Shown: positions 17,673 to 25,041, counted from the first letter of the stretch. The stretch is 64,000 bases of DNA from Bacteroidota bacterium (GCA_018267965.1 JAFDXK010000001.1:868001-932000); one strand, 5' to 3'. The notes: generated by a model not told the origin, from the letters alone. Made by a program: numbers and translations.

Positions 17673-17981
17673 ATGGCAGTTGATTTAAACAGTATTCCTA
17701 CCGCAAATACAATAGAGTTCACTGTAACTTTTTTCAATCGAGGTGATCGTGTTGCTCGCATTCCATATGGAGGTAGCGATGTTCTTAATTGCAGATTTGA
17801 CGCTATAGGTGTTGGCAATGGCGACCCCCTATCAATTTATGAGCTTGAAACACCCGGTAGTTATACCATTTCTCCGGGAAACCTTGCGTTTGTTGATCGT
17901 AGCGTAAACTCGAAAATAGCATTGCGTTATGGTGTTCCTGGTGGCGCACAGCAAAGCATAATATTCGCTATGCCAGCCTAA
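17673..17981 (+). CDS. small orphan protein, probably all-beta
   Basis: 102 residues from the ATG at 17673 (an upstream TTG at 17646 overlaps the predicted promoter). No signal peptide, no membrane span, no motif I recognise. The sequence alternates short hydrophobic strands with Gly/Pro/Asn turns (IEFTVTFFNRGDRVARI, GSYTISPGNLAFVDRS, KIALRYGVPGG), which suggests a small beta-sandwich. It is the first of three consecutive rightward small genes facing the leftward R-body locus. Function unknown; a cargo or effector role is speculation. Confidence 0.6.
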   Translation: MAVDLNSIPTANTIEFTVTFFNRGDRVARIPYGGSDVLNCRFDAIGVGNGDPLSIYELETPGSYTISPGNLAFVDRSVNSKIALRYGVPGGAQQSIIFAMPA

Positions 17982-18012
17982 TTATATAGAAGTGTCAGGA
18001 TTAATATCTTAC

Positions 18013-18034
18013 CAAGTTTTTGCGTAAAAACTTG
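18013..18034 (+). other. perfect hairpin between two small orphan genes
   Basis: CAAGTTTTT, loop GCGT, AAAAACTTG, 9-bp arms without mismatch. No T tract follows on the + strand. It could be a weak terminator or RNA-stability element after the first small gene. Confidence 0.45.
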
Positions 18035-18077
18035 AAAGGGGTACAAAGTAAATTTTTAAATTATAATCTATTTAGCT

Positions 18078-18515
18078 ATGCCAGTTATTGCAAATGTCGG
18101 TGAAATTGTAGATACATATGATGGTGAAGAAGTTGGAACACGAGGCTGTGACCCTTGTGTTGGCCTTGTAGTGATTTACGAAAACGGCACAAAAAAATGT
18201 GCTCATTTTTGTGTGAGTTATGCTGGACCTTATACCCAAGCCAATATTAATGCACGATTAAATCCAATACTTCTTGCAAATTTTCCCAATGTAGAAATTA
18301 CAAGCGTGGGATTTACTTGGGGTGGAAATACACCTGGTCAAGGTGCAGAGCTGATTTGTAACAGGTTACTCGAATATTTTCACAACAATGTTGCGGTGAC
18401 TAGCAATACAAATGATAGCATCATATCAAATGGTGATGGGGTACAAATTTCAAATCTCCAGGTTTGGCCTTTCACAAATGATCCTGCATCAAATCAGTTT
18501 GCTGATTTGGCATAA
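18078..18515 (+). CDS. small orphan protein with CheD/CNF-like Cys-His pattern
   Basis: 145 residues, no signal peptide. The segment from Cys27 (CVGLVVIYENGTKK) to AHF at 42-44 reads like the active-site region of CheD deamidases, where a Cys followed by hydrophobic strand residues is about 17 residues before the His of a (G/M)AHF motif. Further on, VGFTWGGNTPGQG and ICNRLLEYF recall the CheD GGA...IGxRN...L stretch. CheD and the CNF1 toxin share this glutamine-deamidase fold. Similarity is by eye and short, so this is a hypothesis. Four cysteines (24, 27, 41, 45) cluster around the site. No chemotaxis genes are nearby. Confidence 0.55.
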   Translation: MPVIANVGEIVDTYDGEEVGTRGCDPCVGLVVIYENGTKKCAHFCVSYAGPYTQANINARLNPILLANFPNVEITSVGFTWGGNTPGQGAELICNRLLEYFHNNVAVTSNTNDSIISNGDGVQISNLQVWPFTNDPASNQFADLA

Positions 18516-18593
18516 TAATCAAATCATAGCAGGCTGATTTTGAAACATGCTAAAACTGTCACTAAGTAAAGCAGCTATCAATCTAATAAACGT

Positions 18594-18609
18594 ACCGACC
18601 CCGTTCGGT
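18594..18609 (+). other. short hairpin upstream of the third small gene
   Basis: ACCGA, 6-nt loop, TCGGT, about 35 bp before the ATG at 18645. Small and possibly fortuitous. Confidence 0.25.
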
Positions 18610-18644
18610 CAATAACAAATGGGGGGCGAAACCCGAAAAGCCAT

Positions 18645-19022
18645 ATGAGTAGGATAAATTCTTTTATTATGCCAAGATTAACTCTACAATCAGTTACAAC
18701 ATGTATTATGGCAGCTTTTGCTCAATACAGAACCAACACTGCAGGTACAATAACAGTAGCAACAGGACAAGGTAATGTAGATGTAACCTGTGTAATCCAT
18801 GGTTCAAGATTCAATACTGGATTCCCGGGATATACTATGAGCGCTGCTGACATAGTAGCGTTACGCGAATGGTGCATTACACATCCCGGCAATTTAGGGT
18901 TAGGTGGTGCTGATTGGTCCTTTGGATTTAGGGGCGTAGCTCCTGATCATATTGATTCGGTGAATATCACGCTTATCAACCTGACACCCAATATGTTCAA
19001 TTTTCATGTCTATCTGTCTTAA
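18645..19022 (+). CDS. small orphan protein
   Basis: 125 residues; an internal ATG at 18669 (MPRLTLQSV) is a possible alternative start. No signal peptide or membrane span, no recognised motif. It looks like a compact mixed fold (TVATGQGNVDVTCVIHG, SAADIVALREWCITHPGN, HIDSVNITLINLTPNMF). Third of three rightward small genes; a strong bidirectional hairpin follows and separates it from the converging glycosyltransferase gene. Function unknown. Confidence 0.6.
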   Translation: MSRINSFIMPRLTLQSVTTCIMAAFAQYRTNTAGTITVATGQGNVDVTCVIHGSRFNTGFPGYTMSAADIVALREWCITHPGNLGLGGADWSFGFRGVAPDHIDSVNITLINLTPNMFNFHVYLS

Positions 19023-19093
19023 CCTATTCACTAATTATATATCAAACAGCCTTCGTTGAAACAATTTGGCTGAATATTCTGTAACGTACATCA

Positions 19094-19123
19094 TTATAAA
19101 GCCGCGAATGAGCGGCTTTATAA
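19094..19123. terminator. bidirectional terminator ending both the small genes and the R-body/glycosyltransferase run
   Basis: TTATAAAGCCGC, 6-nt loop, GCGGCTTTATAA, perfect 12-bp arms flanked by A/T tracts, located between two converging genes. Confidence 0.85.
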
Positions 19124-19143
19124 AATTTTATTACCGTGCTATA

Positions 19144-19812
19144 TTAACTATTGCATTTTAAAATGCCTCTAACAGTGGCTACATCTTCTTTTTGCCATAA
19201 TACACTATTTATATGTTTGGGACTTGTATTCCTACCGTGTAATATTGAAATGAAGCCGTTTATATAATCGTGTGAAACTACTTTGCCATTAGAATACCAT
19301 ACAAATTCATTGTCTTCGCCTACTTGCAGATCTTTGAAAGGATTGTTTTCCCAGAATTGTTTGCGATATGCCATAGTAGCGCCTGCTACCCAATGCAGGC
19401 CATCGGGTGGGTATGTATATTTCCAGCAGCGGCCGGTAACTGGTGCATAAAATCTCAACTGGCTTAATCCACATATGTCTGCATTTGTTTCTTCGAGTAT
19501 AGCTACCTGGTGACTCACCCAATCACTTGCATACCAGTCATCGTCGTCTAAGTGAATAATAATCTCTCCGTGTGCAATACCACATGCATAGTTACGTTTT
19601 GTGCCAATTGTCATCGGGCCATGCCAAAGCCTGAGATATATAATATGCGGATTATTCGGTATCAAATGTTGAACGGATTTGATGCCGTCGTCTATAATGA
19701 TTAATTCTTTATTGTAATAGTCCTGATTGAGGAAAAGTTTTATTGCTGTTGGTATAAATCTGGCTCTGTTTGCAGTTGGCATAATACAAGAAACAAGCGG
19801 CTGAGCTGTCAT
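19144..19812 (-). CDS. family 2 glycosyltransferase
   Basis: 222 residues with the GT-A start VSCIMPTANRARFIPTAI, an acidic LIIIDDG and the metal-binding IIHLDDDDWYA near residue 92. No membrane span, so probably a soluble enzyme. It is the last gene of the long leftward run whose upstream part is the R-body gene array; the gap to the next gene upstream is 10 bp. Donor and acceptor cannot be inferred. Confidence 0.8.
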   Translation of the reverse strand: MTAQPLVSCIMPTANRARFIPTAIKLFLNQDYYNKELIIIDDGIKSVQHLIPNNPHIIYLRLWHGPMTIGTKRNYACGIAHGEIIIHLDDDDWYASDWVSHQVAILEETNADICGLSQLRFYAPVTGRCWKYTYPPDGLHWVAGATMAYRKQFWENNPFKDLQVGEDNEFVWYSNGKVVSHDYINGFISILHGRNTSPKHINSVLWQKEDVATVRGILKCNS

Positions 19813-19822
19813 AAGAAGAGTA

Positions 19823-20530
19823 TTATGAGTGCAAATGATATTTGTGGGTCTTTAGGAGATAATCTACATTTCTTAGATCATTTTCTATAGGCTTACGCGG
19901 ATAAAGATGAATAGGTACATATATTGGCAATAATTCAAGCATATATACAATGCTGGTGCTAACTGTGTGTATTTCTGTAGCTTGCTCAATAACCTTGGCC
20001 CAATCGAATATACTGAAGCCCGGCATCGCTTTCATTTCCACATTAGGCAAAGCATTGTCAGGACATATATTAATCATGAACTGATTATCGCTGCCGAAAG
20101 TGTTATTGATCAAGTTGTACTTAGTATTTTTCCCTACAATATTTTGAAATAAAACATCTTCTCTTTCCTGGTCTCTTTTCCATTGTGCTGATTCTTTCCA
20201 AAGTCTCCAATCTACATTATAAAGTATATACTTGGCAGACATGCATTTTTCATATGGTAGGTTTAATATAGAGTCTGCCCATCTTATTGGAAGTAACCTT
20301 TTATCGTCGACAATACAATCGGTCTGTGTCTCATAATTAACACCCGTACAACGATAATCTAACCATTCTATATTCTGATATGCTCTCTTTAATCCGTCGA
20401 CAAATTGAGGTAGAACTCCCCAGCATATTGGTTTTGTACCTGCGATAGCCCTAACGAGGGTTTGAGTAAATATAATATCACCTATACCGAAATACTGCAA
20501 AGGATATACGGCTTTATATTGTTTTATCAT
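19823..20530 (-). CDS. putative glycosyltransferase-like protein (GT9-type layout)
   Basis: 235 residues. The opening QYFGIGDIIFTQTLVRAIAG resembles the glycine-rich N-terminus of ADP-heptose-type GT-B enzymes, and the end (SIFDWAKVIEQATEIHTVSTSIVYMLELL) resembles the donor-binding half in which a site near S/T-x-x-x-H senses nucleotide sugar. It is short for that family (about 340), so it may be a reduced or divergent member. It lies between two GT2 genes, which fits a role in sugar transfer. Function is inferred mainly from layout and context. Confidence 0.5.
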   Translation of the reverse strand: MIKQYKAVYPLQYFGIGDIIFTQTLVRAIAGTKPICWGVLPQFVDGLKRAYQNIEWLDYRCTGVNYETQTDCIVDDKRLLPIRWADSILNLPYEKCMSAKYILYNVDWRLWKESAQWKRDQEREDVLFQNIVGKNTKYNLINNTFGSDNQFMINICPDNALPNVEMKAMPGFSIFDWAKVIEQATEIHTVSTSIVYMLELLPIYVPIHLYPRKPIENDLRNVDYLLKTHKYHLHS

Positions 20531-20584
20531 GCTTGTGTCGGTAGCTATATAATCTCTTAGTAGGATACTGTCTTTATCAAATAT

Positions 20585-21853
20585 CTATATTGGTAACATA
20601 TTGGCAGGTATATCAGAATTGCTAAAGTTCACTTTAGTCCCTTTGAACCCGAATTGTCCTGAATAATCATTTCCACCTGAAAAAATCGATGAACCATATG
20701 CCTCAATGCTGAAATTATTGGCGACTTCTTCTGTAGCGAATCGTATTCCGTAATCATTTTCAAGCATGTTCCTATAAGAACGACAAATATGATGATCGTG
20801 AGGGTGCATCAGGTTTGAAGGAATATTTAATTCAGACAATATGCTGCAGAGTTTTTTGCTTCGTAATGAAAACCCCCCGTTGCCAACATTTTTATTGTCT
20901 TTATATCCCCATGTTGCACCTATATAATCCCATTTGAGCCAATCATCTTCCCATTTACGCCAATTAACTATATAAGCATCCGGTTGAATAGTGAGGACAT
21001 GTGAAGTGTCAAACTGATAGGCTAAATTTTTCATCATAAAACGGGAGTAGGCATATGGCCAGTCATTTGTATCATAGCCCGATACACTACTATCCTCTAT
21101 AATATTAACAGCTCCAAACTTAATGTCTTTCTGGCTGATTTGTGCAGCTCGCTGTATATTACCATTGCGTCCGTTGATACCAAATAACGTAACATCGGGC
21201 AAAAAAAGATGTGTGAAATCAAGAGCATAATCTATATCATCATGCCCCATAGAGCTAACATCTCCAATATGCTGAACTACTGACGGCGTTGAAATAATAA
21301 ATTGCAGATCGTCAGCCTGGCACATCATCGATGCCATTCTATCCCAATTTATAGAATTACCAAACGTTGGCTTTATGTAATTGTAATATTGTTCACTACT
21401 AAAGCACATGTTTATGCCATTCGCGTAGTTTTTAGTACAATATGTATCAAACTGGTTTATTACCGGATTGTAATCATGATGAGTGTTAAATCCTGAGACA
21501 ATCTGTTTCCCATTACCAGCATTGTGTAAAAGGAGTAGTGTGTCAATGAAGTCAGGTTTGACGATTGCATCGCTATCGAGGTTTATTAACATATCGCACC
21601 CACTTGCTACTGCATCATCAAGACCTTTTGCCAAAGCATTCTGAACTCCTGAATTTCGAGGTAGTGTTATCACTTTCACGATATTCAGTTTTTCTGCAAA
21701 TTGCTGCAACAATACTTGTACATCTTTATCGGTACTTCCGTCATTTACAAATATCATCACATCCGGGAGCCTGCTAAGCTTAGCAAGACTATCCAGGCAT
21801 TGCCTCAAGTAGTTTATACGGTCAAATACCGGAATAACCAACGCAACCTTCAT
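20585..21853 (-). CDS. two-domain glycosyltransferase: GT2 plus DUF5672-like domain
   Basis: 422 residues. Residues 1 to about 215 form a GT2 domain (VALVIPVFDRINYLRQCLDSL, FVNDGSTD, and INLDSDAIV as the DXD site near residue 93). From about 225 on comes a second domain with YAYSRFMMKNL, LTIQPDAYIVN, YIGATWG and VGNGGFSLRSKK, the pattern I know as DUF5672, a glycosyltransferase-like family. Such fusions may add two sugars or modify a protein. It follows the YodC-like gene by about 50 bp in the same direction as the R-body genes. Confidence 0.75.
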   Translation of the reverse strand: MKVALVIPVFDRINYLRQCLDSLAKLSRLPDVMIFVNDGSTDKDVQVLLQQFAEKLNIVKVITLPRNSGVQNALAKGLDDAVASGCDMLINLDSDAIVKPDFIDTLLLLHNAGNGKQIVSGFNTHHDYNPVINQFDTYCTKNYANGINMCFSSEQYYNYIKPTFGNSINWDRMASMMCQADDLQFIISTPSVVQHIGDVSSMGHDDIDYALDFTHLFLPDVTLFGINGRNGNIQRAAQISQKDIKFGAVNIIEDSSVSGYDTNDWPYAYSRFMMKNLAYQFDTSHVLTIQPDAYIVNWRKWEDDWLKWDYIGATWGYKDNKNVGNGGFSLRSKKLCSILSELNIPSNLMHPHDHHICRSYRNMLENDYGIRFATEEVANNFSIEAYGSSIFSGGNDYSGQFGFKGTKVNFSNSDIPANMLPI

Positions 21854-21902
21854 TATTCTTGTTTTAACTATAATATTCCGGACCTATAAAAAATACGTGA
21901 TA

Positions 21903-22103
21903 CTATGCTCCATAACTAGCTACTGAAGTAGATGGGTTTTTTACGACTTTTAATAGGAAAGCCATAAAATGTGCTGAACTGTAGCGTCCGGATTCAGTAT
22001 CATACCATATACACTTGACAACATTTCCGGACACTCTTGCTATTGTCATATTTGGCCCGCCAGATATTAACTGGACTATATCGCCTGCGTTTAATACTTG
22101 CAT
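21903..22103 (-). CDS. YodC/DUF2158-family small protein
   Basis: 66 residues beginning with GDIVQLISGGPNMTIARVSGN and VKCIWYDTESG, which matches the short beta-barrel YodC/DUF2158 family (GDxVxLKSGGPxMTV...CxWF). Function of the family is unknown. It sits in the leftward run between the coiled-coil gene and the glycosyltransferases. The stretch after residue 45 is longer and more hydrophobic than in typical members. Confidence 0.75.
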   Translation of the reverse strand: MQVLNAGDIVQLISGGPNMTIARVSGNVVKCIWYDTESGRYSSAHFMAFLLKVVKNPSTSVASYGA

Positions 22104-22154
22104 AGTAATGTTTATTTAGATTATGAATATTTTATACCCCCTCTGCCAATATCA

Positions 22155-22643
22155 TTAGTATTTTATCCCCTCTGTTATTTTCTCAACATCAATCATAGCA
22201 TTGTTTAGGATACCCATTGCCTTCTCAAGTCCTTCTTCTGTATATCGCATAGCATTGCCGGCGCTTTCTTTAGCCTGTATCATAGCAATTTCCCCAAAAT
22301 CGGTTTCTTTATAATGCATTTCATTGCATTGTTCTTCTATCTCTGCAGTATCTGTCTCTGAATATGTATTATAGTCTTCTATTTTAGCGGGTGGGTTGCT
22401 ATGGCCTTTATGATGTTCATTAATAGATGCCAGAATATCGTTCTCCATTTCAATCAATTTTTTTGTTTGTGAACTGTGAATTGTATCTATTACTTGTTTC
22501 AGTTGTAATGCAGTATCATTCTGTTGTTTTTGAACAACCTGTTTATACGTATCAAGCTTCTTTTTTACTTCATGGCGAATGCCATTTAGAGCATCATGGC
22601 TATTTGTCACCGCTGCTTGCTCAGTTTTTTTTTGTTGTTGCAT
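22155..22643 (-). CDS. coiled-coil protein of the R-body locus
   Basis: 162 residues, no signal peptide. Residues 20-85 are strongly helical and charged (HEVKKKLDTYKQVVQKQQND, LKQVIDTIHSSQTKKLIEME), then an acidic linker, then a small-residue-rich amphipathic helix (AMIQAKESAGNAMRY ... KAMGILNNAM) that recalls the Ala/Asn-rich helices of Reb proteins. It follows the RebB array in the same direction. A structural or assembly role in the R-body is a reasonable guess from context. Confidence 0.6.
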   Translation of the reverse strand: MQQQKKTEQAAVTNSHDALNGIRHEVKKKLDTYKQVVQKQQNDTALQLKQVIDTIHSSQTKKLIEMENDILASINEHHKGHSNPPAKIEDYNTYSETDTAEIEEQCNEMHYKETDFGEIAMIQAKESAGNAMRYTEEGLEKAMGILNNAMIDVEKITEGIKY

Positions 22644-22676
22644 GAATGAGAGTTTTAAAAGTTAAAACTTAAATAA

Positions 22677-22706
22677 GCTATGCACCGGACTTGACCGATG
22701 CATAGC
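22677..22706 (-). other. 12-bp stem hairpin between the RebB array and the coiled-coil gene
   Basis: GCTATGCACCGG, loop ACTTGA, CCGATGCATAGC with one mismatch. No T run follows on the minus strand, so rather than a clean terminator it may be a processing or stability element that sets different levels of the RebB array and the genes behind it. Confidence 0.5.
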
Positions 22707-22806
22707 GTAGTCCATTGCAAGTTGGTGTGCTCCGACAGTAAATGTATAATGACAACTAAGTTTTATAGCTTTTGTCAGTGTTGTTGAACGTCGGGATATA
22801 CCATTT

Positions 22807-23073
22807 TTATACACCCAGGATCTTAGTAGTTCCTACAGCATCTGTAGCCGTATCAATGGAGTAGAGTGTTGTAACACCAGCAGTTGTTGCAGCTTGAGCA
22901 GTGATATTAGTTTGTTGCTGGCCTGCTACTGCATTGTGTGCAGCATTTGCTAATGCCTGAGCTGTTGCCTGGTAAAGGTTGCCCATTGCTATTGCAGGAG
23001 CGTCACCTAATACTTTTGTGTTTACTTGTGTTACTGAATCTGTGATGTAACTGTTTACCGGAGTTGGTAGCAT
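22807..23073 (-). CDS. RebB-family R-body protein, tandem copy 1
   Basis: 88 residues. The family pattern is clear: N-terminal PVNSYITDSVTQVNTKVLGDAP, central AMGNLYQATAQALANAAHNA, then QQQTNITAQAATTAGV and TTLYSIDTATDA. RebB-type proteins assemble into R-bodies, coiled protein ribbons that unroll with pH or other triggers in Caedibacter and several Proteobacteria. Last of five near-identical tandem genes; it is followed by a hairpin. Upstream sequence before the ATG (TTTTAAAAAACAACAATT) is shared with copies 2 and 3. Confidence 0.9.
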   Translation of the reverse strand: MLPTPVNSYITDSVTQVNTKVLGDAPAIAMGNLYQATAQALANAAHNAVAGQQQTNITAQAATTAGVTTLYSIDTATDAVGTTKILGV

Positions 23074-23123
23074 AATTGTTGTTTTTTAAAAGTGAAGAAT
23101 AATAGTTAGTCGTTATGTGTTTT

Positions 23124-23393
23124 TTAAACAACTCGCAAGATGTCTCTTGTGCCTATAGCATCAGTAGCTGTATCAATAGAGTATAATGTTGTAACACCTG
23201 TTGTAGTAGCTGCTTGTGCTGTGATGTTGGTTTGCTGTTGACCTGCGGTTGCATTGTGTGCTGCATTTGACAGTGCTTGGGATGTTGATATAAACAAATT
23301 TCCCATTGCCATTGCAGGCGCATCGCCTAACACTTTTGTGTTTACCTGCGATACCGAATCAGTGATGTAACTGTTTACTGGAGTTGGTAACAT
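23124..23393 (-). CDS. RebB-family R-body protein, tandem copy 2
   Basis: 89 residues. Nearly identical to copy 3 (differences at only a few sites around LFISTSQALSNAAHNATA and the last residue), so the two arose by a recent duplication. The centre reads MAMGNLFISTSQAL in place of the GNLYQATAQAL of copies 1 and 4, and the C-terminus IGTRDILRVV differs from the other copies. Such variants may be non-equivalent subunits of one ribbon, as RebA/B/D are in known systems. Confidence 0.9.
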   Translation of the reverse strand: MLPTPVNSYITDSVSQVNTKVLGDAPAMAMGNLFISTSQALSNAAHNATAGQQQTNITAQAATTTGVTTLYSIDTATDAIGTRDILRVV

Positions 23394-23441
23394 AATTGTT
23401 GTTTTTTAAAGTGAATAATAATTTTCAAAGTGACTAATGTT

Positions 23442-23711
23442 TTAGATAACCCTAAGGATATCTCTTGTACCGATGGCATCTGTAGCTGTATCAATAGAAT
23501 ACAGTGTTGTAACACCTGAGGTAGTCGCAGCCTGCGCTGTAATGTTAGTTTGTTGCTGGCCTGCTACGGCATTATGTGCAGCATTCCCTAGTGCTTGCGA
23601 TGTTGCAATGAAAAGATTTCCCATTGCCATAGCCGGAGCATCTCCCAAAACTTTGGTGTTCACCTGTGATACCGAATCGGTAATGTAACTGTTTACTGGA
23701 GTTGGTAACAT
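23442..23711 (-). CDS. RebB-family R-body protein, tandem copy 3
   Basis: 89 residues, sister of copy 2 (centre GNLFIATSQALGNAAHNAVA, end IGTRDILRVI). The conserved block QQQTNITAQAATT and TTLYSIDTATDA is unchanged. It has the same 5' leader as copies 1 and 2. The 48-bp gap to copy 2 and the 29-bp gap from copy 4 point to a single transcript. Confidence 0.9.
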   Translation of the reverse strand: MLPTPVNSYITDSVSQVNTKVLGDAPAMAMGNLFIATSQALGNAAHNAVAGQQQTNITAQAATTSGVTTLYSIDTATDAIGTRDILRVI

Positions 23712-23740
23712 AATTGTTGTTTTTTAAAAGTGAATAATAA

Positions 23741-24004
23741 TTACTTTAAAAGCTTCGATGTGCCAGCTGCATCCGTAGCTGTGTCAATAGAATACAGAGT
23801 TGTTACTCCTGCAGTTGTAGCTGCTTGCGCTGTGATGTTAGTTTGCTGTTGATTCATTGTGGCATTGTGTGCCGCCATTGCTAGAGCTTGTGCAGTTGCC
23901 TGGTAGAGGTTACTCATAGCCACAGCAGGAGCAACTCCCAAAGCCATTGTATTGGTCTGTGTTATCGAATCTGTTATTAGACTGTTGACTGGTGTTGGTA
24001 GCAT
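23741..24004 (-). CDS. RebB-family R-body protein, tandem copy 4
   Basis: 87 residues. It differs from the others at the start (PVNSLITDSITQTNTMALGVAP) and in the helix NLYQATAQALAMAAHNATMN, but keeps QQQTNITAQAATTAGV and TTLYSIDTATDA. Its end (AAGTSKLLK) is like copies 1 and 5. It is one of the more divergent members of the array and may be a distinct subunit type. Confidence 0.9.
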   Translation of the reverse strand: MLPTPVNSLITDSITQTNTMALGVAPAVAMSNLYQATAQALAMAAHNATMNQQQTNITAQAATTAGVTTLYSIDTATDAAGTSKLLK

Positions 24005-24042
24005 GATCTTTGTTTTTTTGTGTGACTACTAATGTGAAATGA

Positions 24043-24303
24043 TTACAGGATTTTTGCTGTTCCGGATGAGGTTGAGGCCGTATCAATAGAATAGAGCGTA
24101 GTCACTCCCGCGGTTGTTGCTGCCAAAGCTGTAATATTCATTTGTTGTTGTTGGGCTGTTGCATTGTGTGCAGCATTTGCAAGAGCGTGTGATGTCGCGA
24201 TATAGAGATTGCCCATTGCAACGGCCGGTGCATCGCCCAATACAAGCGTGTTGACCTGAGTAACTGAGTCGGTGATATAACTATTGACTGGTGTTGGTAG
24301 CAT
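24043..24303 (-). CDS. RebB-family R-body protein, tandem copy 5 (first of the array)
   Basis: 86 residues, first of the five full-length copies to be transcribed. N-terminus PVNSYITDSVTQVNTLVLGDAP, centre GNLYIATSHALANAAHNATA, then QQQQMNITALAATTAGV and TTLYSIDTASTSSGTAKIL. Both the Met in QQQQMN and the Leu in ITALAA break otherwise fixed positions. Its leader differs from that of copies 1-3. Confidence 0.9.
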   Translation of the reverse strand: MLPTPVNSYITDSVTQVNTLVLGDAPAVAMGNLYIATSHALANAAHNATAQQQQMNITALAATTAGVTTLYSIDTASTSSGTAKIL

Positions 24304-24402
24304 GATATTTTTTTTAACGTGATTGTCGACTTATTGGCGATCTTTTATTGTAATAATGTTTTATTGTTCCAAATTCAAACTGTGGTCTCTTTTGTTAGTA
24401 TA

Positions 24403-24630
24403 TCAACCAAATTTTACCGATAGAATCAGAGCTACAGCCTGTGCCGTGACCGCAGTACCTACCTGATTCCCTTGCTGCTGTGCTACTGTTGCATTATGAG
24501 CTGCATTAGCGAGTGCCTGTGCTGTTGCCTGATACAGATTCCCAAGAGCCACAGCTGGGGCGCTCCCGATAGATTCGAGATTTACTTCTGCAATTGAGTC
24601 TGTAATCTGTGAGTTAACTTGCGATGGCAT
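24403..24630 (-). CDS. short RebB-family protein
   Basis: 75 residues. The N-terminal two thirds are RebB-like (VNSQITDSIAEVNLESIGSAP, ALGNLYQATAQALANAAHNATVAQQQGNQ), but the C-terminal TTLYSIDTA block is replaced by AVTAQAVALILSVKFG. It may be a cap, nucleation or regulatory subunit instead of a ribbon subunit. It lies between the full-length array and the proline-tailed Reb-like gene. Confidence 0.82.
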   Translation of the reverse strand: MPSQVNSQITDSIAEVNLESIGSAPAVALGNLYQATAQALANAAHNATVAQQQGNQVGTAVTAQAVALILSVKFG

Positions 24631-24687
24631 TTACATTTTTGAGTTACGCAATGAAAACAACTATAGTTTGCTCTTAACACGGAATTA

Positions 24688-25032
24688 TTATTTGTTTCCG
24701 GGTGGTGATGGTGATGGGGGCGATGACGGTGGTGAATGCCATGGCGGTGACGGTGGTGACGAAGGTGGTGAATACCATGGAGGAGACGGTGGTGGTGAAG
24801 CTGGTTTCTTAGCTTTTGGTGGAGATACTGACAAAATTTTAGCACATGTTGATGTTGTTGTTGCTGAATTTACTATTTGTGCATTATGTTGGGCGTTTAC
24901 AGCATTGTGCATAGACATGCCGATTGTTTCCACCATTACATTGCCTAGTAATCCCTGAGACTGTAAACCTGCAGCTCTTGATAACAATTGCTGAATATCA
25001 GCCACAGAATTATTAATCATATTATCTACCAT
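24688..25032 (-). CDS. Reb-like protein with proline/serine-rich C-terminal tail
   Basis: 114 residues. Residues 1-68 show a Reb-like helix (IGMSMHNAVNAQHNAQIVNSATTTSTCAKIL corresponds to the AMGNLYQATAQ...HNA...QAATT block). From about 69 on the tail is PxxPP repeats: SPPPSPPWYSPPSSPP, then SPPWHSPPSSPP, ending SPPGNK. Two WY/WH-SPPSSPPSPP units are visible. The tail could bind a surface, cell wall or other proteins. The DNA here is strongly strand-skewed, so the opposite strand reads as a Gly/His-rich frame, which is a shadow. Confidence 0.75.
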   Translation of the reverse strand: MVDNMINNSVADIQQLLSRAAGLQSQGLLGNVMVETIGMSMHNAVNAQHNAQIVNSATTTSTCAKILSVSPPKAKKPASPPPSPPWYSPPSSPPSPPWHSPPSSPPSPSPPGNK

Positions 25033-25041
25033 ACCAAAAAA

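Noticed and set aside
17612-17818. 68-aa minus-strand frame over the first small orphan gene.
   Set aside because: Antisense to a better frame that is part of a consistent rightward gene set.
22807-24303. Regularly spaced repeats of about 300 bp that might suggest a CRISPR-like or satellite array.
   Set aside because: The repeats are whole open reading frames of one protein family with coding-type variation; unit length and spacing do not fit CRISPR.
24582-24845. Minus-strand 87-aa frame very rich in His, Arg and Leu over the proline-tail coding region, and a plus-strand Gly/Asp-rich 96-aa frame.
   Set aside because: Both are shadows of the strand-biased Pro/Ser repeats of the Reb-like gene at 24688; neither has a start context or relatives that I recognise.
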